Of a stretch of 10,749 nt of DNA, positions 6,896 through 10,749 are shown piece after piece; the stretch's first letter is position 1; every line of letters begins with the position of its first letter. Location of the stretch: NCBI GenBank assembly GCA_023435545.1, contig JAEYRQ010000456.1:1-10749 (forward strand), written 5' to 3'. This DNA is from Pseudomonadota bacterium (GTDB taxonomy: Bacteria > Pseudomonadota > Alphaproteobacteria > Rhizobiales > Tepidamorphaceae). The notes beneath the pieces were generated by a model. It saw only the letters and a list, made by a program, of their open reading frames with translations, had not been told where the DNA came from and ran no database searches. The position numbers were made by a program, and so were the translations under genes.

Positions 6896-8572
6896 TCAAT
6901 TTCCCCCATCCAGCAGCCGCCGCGCGATCACCTGCGCCTGTATCTCCGCGGCGCCCTCGAAGATGTTGAGGATGCGGGCATCGCACAGGACGCGGCTGAC
7001 CGGGTATTCGAGCGCGAAGCCGTTACCGCCGTGGATCTGGACGGCGTTGTCAGCCGCCGCCCAGGCGACGCGGGCGCCGAGCAGCTTGGCCATGCCGGCC
7101 TCCAGATCGCAGCGCCGGCCAGCGTCCTTCTCGCGCGCTGCATAGTAGGTGAGCTGGCGGGTGATCAGGATCTCCGCCGCCATCATCGCGAGCTTGTCGG
7201 CAACGCGCGGGAAGGCGACCGTCGGCTTGCCGAACTGGATGCGGTCGAGCGCGTATGTGAGGCCCAGTTCCATCGCCGACTGGGCGACGCCGATGGCGCG
7301 TGCCGCCGTCTGGATGCGGGCGGACTCGAATGTCTGCATGAGCTGCTTGAAGCCCTGCCCCTCCTCGCCGCCGAGCAGGTTGTCGGCCTTCACCTCGAAA
7401 CCGTCGATGGAGATGTCGTACTCCTTCATGCCGCGGTAGCCGAGCACCTCGATCTCGCCGCCCGTCATGCCTTCGGCGGGGAAGGGCTCCGCATCGCTGC
7501 CGCGCGGCTTCTCGGCGAGCAGCATGGAGAGGCCCTTGTAGCCCTTCTCCTCAGGATCGGTGCGCACCAAGAGCGTCATCAGGTCGGCGCGGACGGGATG
7601 GGTGATCCATGTCTTCTGGCCTGTCACCTTGTAGACGTCTCCGTCTCGGACCGCCCGGGTCTTCAGCGAGGCGAGATCGGAGCCGGTGTTGGGTTCGGTG
7701 AACACCGCCGTCGGCAGGATCTCGCCCGAGGCGATCTTCGGCAACCAGTGCTGCTTCTGCGCCTCGGTGCCGCCGGTCAGGATCAATTCGGCTGCGATCT
7801 CCGAGCGGGTGCCGAGCGAGCCGACTGCGATCCAGCCGCGCGACAATTCCTCGGAGACCACGCACATCGATTCCTTGCCGAGGCCGAGCCCGCCGAACTC
7901 CTCGGGGATCGTCAGCCCGAACACGCCGAGCTCGGCAACGTGCCCGACCACCTCCATCGGGATGTATTCGTTGGCCAGGTGCCAGTCATGGGCATGCGGC
8001 ACGACCTCCGCCTCGGCGAAGCGCCGCATCTCGGTGCGCATCGCCTCGAGCGTCTCGTCGAGACCGGGATCGCCGACCGTTCCCGGCCCCTGCTCGCGCA
8101 TCAGCGCCACCAGCCGGGCGCGGTTCGCCGCGGTGTTGCCGGAGGCGATCAGGTCGCGAACGGCATCGCCCATGAAGGCCGCGACCTCCGCCTCGCCGAG
8201 ACCGAGATCGCCGGGTCGGACGAACTCGCCCTGGCTCATCGGGATGCCGCCGGCGATCTGCGCCAGGTACTCGCCAGCGCCGATGCGCACCAGCAAATCC
8301 TCGGCCTCGCCGAAACGGCCCTCGCCGATCATCCGCTCCGCATAGCCCGCCACCTGCCGGATCGCCTCGGCATAGGTCGCGAGCCAGGCGAGACCGTGCG
8401 CCGCGTGCTGCTCGGCCTCGAGCCGCGCCGTCGAGATCCGCCCCGCCTCGGTAACGCTCGCCGCGACGGCCGAGCGGGCATGGGCGAGAAGGCGGCCCGC
8501 CCCGTCGGCTGCCTCGGTCAGGGCGGCGACGAGGTCGGGTGCGCTGGCTGTGCGGGCGGCGACGGTCGTCAT
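6896..8572 (-). CDS. mcd: (2S)-methylsuccinyl-CoA dehydrogenase, FAD-dependent (acyl-CoA dehydrogenase family)
   Basis: The product is 558 residues, longer than the roughly 380-400 of ordinary acyl-CoA dehydrogenases. An extra N-terminal helical region occupies about residues 1-165. The catalytic core then shows FTEPNTGSDL (291-300), TGQKTWIT (317-324), RIQFGKP (444-450), QIHGGNGF (512-519) and NIFEG (536-540), with Glu539 at the catalytic-base position. An N-terminal extension of this kind is known for methylsuccinyl-CoA dehydrogenase, which oxidises (2S)-methylsuccinyl-CoA to mesaconyl-CoA in the cytoplasmic ethylmalonyl-CoA pathway. The frame opens 21 codons further upstream, but I chose ATG 8572-8570 because an AGGAAG ribosome binding site lies seven bases before it. 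No other pathway gene is next to it, so the substrate rests on length and sequence. A related branched-chain acyl-CoA dehydrogenase is the alternative. Confidence 0.82.
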   Translation of the reverse strand: MTTVAARTASAPDLVAALTEAADGAGRLLAHARSAVAASVTEAGRISTARLEAEQHAAHGLAWLATYAEAIRQVAGYAERMIGEGRFGEAEDLLVRIGAGEYLAQIAGGIPMSQGEFVRPGDLGLGEAEVAAFMGDAVRDLIASGNTAANRARLVALMREQGPGTVGDPGLDETLEAMRTEMRRFAEAEVVPHAHDWHLANEYIPMEVVGHVAELGVFGLTIPEEFGGLGLGKESMCVVSEELSRGWIAVGSLGTRSEIAAELILTGGTEAQKQHWLPKIASGEILPTAVFTEPNTGSDLASLKTRAVRDGDVYKVTGQKTWITHPVRADLMTLLVRTDPEEKGYKGLSMLLAEKPRGSDAEPFPAEGMTGGEIEVLGYRGMKEYDISIDGFEVKADNLLGGEEGQGFKQLMQTFESARIQTAARAIGVAQSAMELGLTYALDRIQFGKPTVAFPRVADKLAMMAAEILITRQLTYYAAREKDAGRRCDLEAGMAKLLGARVAWAAADNAVQIHGGNGFALEYPVSRVLCDARILNIFEGAAEIQAQVIARRLLDGGN

Positions 8573-8579
8573 CGGGCGG

Positions 8580-8585
8580 CTTCCT
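8580..8585 (-). promoter_or_regulatory. Ribosome binding site fixing the mcd start
   Basis: On the minus strand this is AGGAAG, with seven bases to the ATG at 8572. The longer reading frame beginning at 8635 has no comparable site, and its extra 21 residues look like leader sequence. That decides for the shorter protein. Confidence 0.65.
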
Positions 8586-8607
8586 GGGCTCTTGTTGCAG
8601 TGCGGCA

Positions 8608-8635
8608 AAGATAGCGCCCGCGCGCCGCCGCGCAA
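8608..8635 (-). promoter_or_regulatory. Candidate mcd promoter
   Basis: On the minus strand TTGCGC (8635-8630) and TATCTT (8613-8608) are spaced by 16 bases. The -10-like element matches four of six sigma-70 positions and the -35-like element three. Transcription would start near 8600, leaving a leader of about 30 bases with the ribosome binding site inside it. The position is good but the match is modest. Confidence 0.35.
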
Positions 8636-8639
8636 ACAG

Positions 8640-8654
8640 GGTTTCGGTGAAACC
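8640..8654. promoter_or_regulatory. Possible operator: perfect inverted repeat upstream of mcd
   Basis: GGTTTC (8640-8645) and GAAACC (8649-8654) are perfect complements around a GGT spacer. The repeat lies directly upstream of the candidate -35 element of mcd, where an activator or repressor dimer could bind. A 10-base palindrome, CTCGCGCGAG (8654-8663), abuts it. The relatively A/T-containing arms stand out from the GC-rich surroundings. The regulator is unknown. As RNA it could also be a small hairpin downstream of the transporter gene. Confidence 0.4.
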
Positions 8655-8697
8655 TCGCGCGAGCGAGACAGCGGCGGTCAGGGGTGGACAGGCGCAG

Positions 8698-9600
8698 TCA
8701 GCTGCCGAAGCGGGTCGCGATGGCGACACCGCCGACGGTGACGGCCATACCGACGAGTTGCACCAACGTCAGCATCTCGCCGAACAGCGCCCAGGCGACG
8801 AGCGCCGTTACCGGAGGCACCAGGTAGAACAGGGTCGCCAGCCGCGCCACGGCGCCGCGACGGATCAGGATGTAGTAGATCAGCACTGCCCCGAGCGAGA
8901 GCACCAGCACCAGCCAGCCCAGCGCAAAGACGAATTCGGGCGTCCAGTCGATGCGCATCGGTTCGCTCACGACCGCAGCCGCACCGACCACGATTGCCCC
9001 GCCGGCATACTGCAGGCAGGTGCCGGTGGCCAGATCGGTCGCGCCGCCCTTCGCCTTCTGCAGGATCGATCCGGCGGCGATCGCCAGGACCGCCAGCAGG
9101 CACGCGGCGACGGTGGCCGGTGTGATTCCGCCTCCCGCCCACTCAAGTCTCGGCCCGAGCACCAGAGCCAAGCCGGCGAGACCGATGGCGAGGCCGAGCC
9201 AGTGCGCCCGCCCCACCTTTTCACCCAGCAACGGGGCAGCGAGCAGCGTTGTCGCCATCGGCTGCAGCGCGACAATAAGCGCGGCGACACCCGCCGGCAT
9301 GCCCTGCGCGATGGCCCAGAACACGCCGCCCAGATAGACGCCGTGGATCAGAACGCCGACGCCGAGACTGGCAGCGACGGTCGACCTGTCGGCCGGCCAA
9401 TGCGCCCGGATCGCCAATGCCACCACGAACAGGATACCGCCGGCGATGAGAAAACGCAGAAACAGGAAAGTCAGCGGATCGGCATACGGCACGCCCAGGC
9501 GCGCCCCGATGAAGCCGGTCGACCAGAGCAGCACGAAGCTCGCAGGCAACAGACCTGCGACCAGCGCGTTACGGTGAGGCAGTGCGAGACGGGGCATCAT
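8698..9600 (-). CDS. EamA-family (drug/metabolite transporter superfamily) membrane transporter
   Basis: The product is 300 residues with about ten hydrophobic helices in two homologous halves: EamA repeat 1 at about 17-147 and repeat 2 at about 163-295. The first helix contains 'LLWSTGF' (24-30), and each half ends in the typical motif, 'LLGEKVGRAHWLGLAIGLAG' (124-143) and 'LFGEMLTLVQLVGMAVTVGG' (272-291). Such proteins sit in the inner membrane and usually export amino acids, metabolites or toxic compounds; the substrate here cannot be read. The frame stays open to 9789, but the added 63 residues are Gly/Pro/Arg-rich and overlap the divergent gene. I chose ATG 9600-9598; the next codon is also ATG. 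It is probably transcribed alone, 125 bases upstream of mcd, with a modest GGCGGGA ribosome binding site. Confidence 0.88.
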   Translation of the reverse strand: MMPRLALPHRNALVAGLLPASFVLLWSTGFIGARLGVPYADPLTFLFLRFLIAGGILFVVALAIRAHWPADRSTVAASLGVGVLIHGVYLGGVFWAIAQGMPAGVAALIVALQPMATTLLAAPLLGEKVGRAHWLGLAIGLAGLALVLGPRLEWAGGGITPATVAACLLAVLAIAAGSILQKAKGGATDLATGTCLQYAGGAIVVGAAAVVSEPMRIDWTPEFVFALGWLVLVLSLGAVLIYYILIRRGAVARLATLFYLVPPVTALVAWALFGEMLTLVQLVGMAVTVGGVAIATRFGS

Positions 9601-9618
9601 CAAGCCGGTATCCCGCCG

Positions 9619-9640
9619 GCCGGGTCCGCACAAGCCCGGC
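9619..9640. repeat. Inverted repeat in the transporter/yihY divergent region (proximal)
   Basis: Arms GCCGGG (9619-9624) and CCCGGC (9635-9640) are perfect complements around a 10-base loop. The repeat lies 19 bases upstream of the transporter ATG, so its RNA hairpin would stand just before that ribosome binding site. It could equally be chance in GC-rich DNA. Confidence 0.25.
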
Positions 9641-9644
9641 AGGC

Positions 9645-9661
9645 GCGCATCCCCCATGCGC
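9645..9661. repeat. Inverted repeat in the transporter/yihY divergent region (central)
   Basis: GCGCAT (9645-9650) and ATGCGC (9656-9661) are perfect complements around a CCCCC spacer. This is roughly midway between the two divergent start codons, a position suited to an operator shared by both genes. No recognised regulator motif. Confidence 0.3.
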
Positions 9662-9703
9662 AAGGGGTTGGTCATGGCGGCCGGGCACGGCAGGATAAGC
9701 GCT

Positions 9704-9710
9704 GGAGAGG
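9704..9710 (+). promoter_or_regulatory. Ribosome binding site fixing the yihY start
   Basis: GGAGAGG ends two bases before the ATG at 9713; its GGAG core is five bases away. It is much stronger than anything before the earlier in-frame ATGs at 9656 and 9674, so it sets the start. Confidence 0.7.
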
Positions 9711-9712
9711 AC

Positions 9713-10645
9713 ATGGATTCGCCGAAGCCCAGGCCGCCCGAACCCGGTTCCCCGGTCCGCCGGTTCCTGCATTTGCGCGCGACCAGCAAGCGGGCGTGGT
9801 GGCTTTCGAAGGCCGTCTACGCTGCCATCGAGAGCTTCCTAATGGAGGACGGTCTCTACATGGCGAGTGCGCTCGCCTTCTCGCTGCTGCTGGCGATCTT
9901 CCCGTTCGTGATCTTCCTGACGGCGCTGACCGGCTTCCTAGGCGGCGCGGAACTGTCGGCATGGCTCACGAAGGAACTGTTCGAGGCATTCCCCGACCAG
10001 GTGGCCGCGACCCTGCAGCCGGAGGTGGAGCGGGTCGTGCGGGATGCGGGCGGGGGACTGCTGACCTTCGGTCTGGCTGTCACTCTGATCAGCGTGTCGA
10101 GCGCGGTCGAGACAGTGCGCGGCGGGCTCAATCGGGCCTATCGCCTGGCCGAGGACCGCTCGGTCGTCCGTACCCGCATCGAGAGCATCGCCTTCGTCAT
10201 CATCGGGACGATCGTGCTCGTCTTCGTCGCCTTCGTCGCCGTCGTGCTGCCGATCGCCTACCGGGCGCTCGCACTGCAGACGCCGGACTTTCCGATCCCC
10301 CCCGCGGTGTTCGCGATCGTGCGGGAGGCGGTTCTGGCGGTGGTGCTTGGCGCGCTGCTCTACGCGCTGCATCGGCTGCTGCCCTGCCACGGCAAGCCTC
10401 GCCCGGCGCTCTGGCCTGGCATCCTGGTGACGCTGGCGCTGTGGGGCCTCGGCGGTCGCGCCTTCTCCTGGTATCTGGGCAGCTTCGCCGACTACGCCCG
10501 CATCTATGCCGGGCTGGCGGGAATCGTGGCGGCGCTGATCTTCTTCTATGTGGCGGCCGCCATCCTGCTGTTCGCCGGGTCGTTCAACCGCGCGATCGAC
10601 GATGCCAGGGTTCGGCGCCGCCCGGCGCCGGACCCCGAGGCCTGA
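9713..10645 (+). CDS. yihY: YihY/virulence factor BrkB family inner-membrane protein
   Basis: The product is 310 residues, close to the usual ~290-300 of the family. After a basic N-terminal tail (about 1-35), the hallmark 'YMASALAFSLLLAIFPFVIF' lies at 49-68. About five further hydrophobic segments follow, near 115-135, 157-181, 200-220, 234-255 and 264-289. The last one, beginning 'YAGLAGIVAALIFFYVAAAI' (265-284), carries the conserved terminal pattern and ends in 'GSFNRAI'. Members were once proposed to be ribonuclease BN, which is now considered wrong. They are inner-membrane proteins of unsettled function, linked by name to Bordetella serum resistance. Start chosen from the GGAGAGG site. 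It is divergent from the EamA transporter and convergent, six bases apart, with the GlsB-type gene. Confidence 0.9.
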   Translation: MDSPKPRPPEPGSPVRRFLHLRATSKRAWWLSKAVYAAIESFLMEDGLYMASALAFSLLLAIFPFVIFLTALTGFLGGAELSAWLTKELFEAFPDQVAATLQPEVERVVRDAGGGLLTFGLAVTLISVSSAVETVRGGLNRAYRLAEDRSVVRTRIESIAFVIIGTIVLVFVAFVAVVLPIAYRALALQTPDFPIPPAVFAIVREAVLAVVLGALLYALHRLLPCHGKPRPALWPGILVTLALWGLGGRAFSWYLGSFADYARIYAGLAGIVAALIFFYVAAAILLFAGSFNRAIDDARVRRRPAPDPEA

Positions 10646-10659
10646 ACCGCTTCAGGCCT
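10638..10659. terminator. Bidirectional hairpin spanning both convergent stop codons
   Basis: AGGCCTGAA (10638-10646) and TTCAGGCCT (10651-10659) form a perfect 9-bp stem around a CCGC loop. The plus-strand TGA of yihY (10643-10645) lies in one arm and the minus-strand TGA of the GlsB-type gene (10654-10652) lies in the other. It can serve as a shared terminator for the convergent genes. U-runs are poor on both sides (CTTC repeat on plus, GC-rich on minus), so efficiency is uncertain. Confidence 0.5.
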
Positions 10660-10749
10660 TCTTCACCAGGCCGATGATGAACAGCAGGATAACTGCGCCG
10701 ACCACCGAAGCGATTATCGCGGACACCCATGTCCCCCCGACGCTGATGC
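10652..10749 (-). CDS. GlsB/YeaQ/YmgE-type small membrane protein, C-terminal fragment
   Basis: The minus strand gives 31 residues before TGA 10654-10652; the gene enters from the right edge. The peptide reads ISVGGTWVSAII, then ASVVGAVILLFIIGLVKKA. A glycine-containing hydrophobic helix ending in a short basic tail is the characteristic C-terminus of the transglycosylase-associated/GlsB-YeaQ-YmgE family. These are very small (about 80-90 residue) stress-related inner-membrane proteins with three hydrophobic segments. The start and the first two helices lie outside the window. The gene is convergent with yihY, and its stop codon is inside the shared palindrome. A different small membrane protein with a similar tail is possible. 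Confidence 0.7.
   Translation of the reverse strand, partial: ISVGGTWVSAIIASVVGAVILLFIIGLVKKA

Noticed and set aside
5273..8614. A plus-strand open frame of 1113 codons opposite four minus-strand genes.
   Set aside because: It lies antisense to mcd and the coiled-coil gene, is full of Arg/Ala/Leu/Asp/His low-complexity sequence without domains, and crosses two intergenic regions. Long antisense frames are common in GC-rich DNA.
8573..8635. Longer mcd product starting at ATG 8635 (579 residues).
   Set aside because: The extra 21 residues cover the candidate promoter and ribosome binding site, and no good ribosome binding site precedes 8635.
9601..9789. Longer transporter product starting at 9789 (363 residues).
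   Set aside because: It would overlap the 5' end of the divergent yihY gene and add a Gly/Pro/Arg-rich tail unlike EamA proteins, which normally begin close to the first helix.
8539..10677. A 712-codon plus-strand open frame covering the transporter and yihY.
   Set aside because: Its first half is antisense to the EamA gene and its second half is yihY in a shifted frame; the composition is Arg/Gln/Gly-rich shadow sequence.

Overview
The window is strongly GC-rich DNA with tightly packed genes. It most resembles an alphaproteobacterium of the Hyphomicrobiales (rhizobia and relatives). The best lineage clue is a 558-residue acyl-CoA dehydrogenase with a long N-terminal extension, which looks like (2S)-methylsuccinyl-CoA dehydrogenase (Mcd) of the ethylmalonyl-CoA pathway. 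That enzyme is typical of alphaproteobacteria that assimilate acetyl-CoA without isocitrate lyase. The lineage is inferred from gene content and base composition; there is no rRNA marker here.

Layout, left to right. (1) Positions 1-121, minus strand: a probable N-terminal fragment of a membrane protein with a TTG start, running off the left edge. (2) Positions 204-6760, minus strand: a compact five-gene cluster. In transcription order it holds a coiled-coil protein (6760-5675), an unrecognised 345-residue protein (5638-4601), a classic-clade AAA ATPase with a large unknown N-terminal region (4593-2698), a 429-residue uncharacterised protein (2701-1412, GTG start overlapping the ATPase stop), and a DUF2333-type membrane protein (1400-204). 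Gaps are 36, 7, -4 and 11 bases, so this looks like one operon. (3) Positions 6896-8572, minus: mcd, preceded by a possible promoter and a perfect 6-bp-arm inverted repeat. (4) Positions 8698-9600, minus: an EamA/DMT-type transporter. (5) Positions 9713-10645, plus: a YihY/BrkB-family membrane protein, divergent from the transporter. (6) Positions 10652-10749, minus: the C-terminus of a GlsB/YeaQ/YmgE-type small membrane protein, convergent with yihY. A perfect 9-bp-stem palindrome contains both stop codons of this convergent pair.

How the genes may work together. The right-hand genes are ordinary single-function genes (central carbon metabolism, export, envelope). The five-gene cluster is the most interesting part. 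It combines an ATPase motor, a long soluble coiled-coil protein, two proteins of unknown function and one membrane-anchored protein, with coupled translation between the ATPase and the following gene. That composition suggests one multi-protein machine, perhaps an ATPase-driven complex that connects to the inner membrane through the DUF2333 protein. Its function cannot be read from the sequence.

No rRNA, tRNA, CRISPR array, insertion sequence or transposase was seen. There is no gene-free stretch over 300 bases. The gaps over 80 bases (122-203, 6761-6895, 8573-8697, 9601-9712) hold the candidate regulatory elements listed, except 122-203, where nothing convincing was found.
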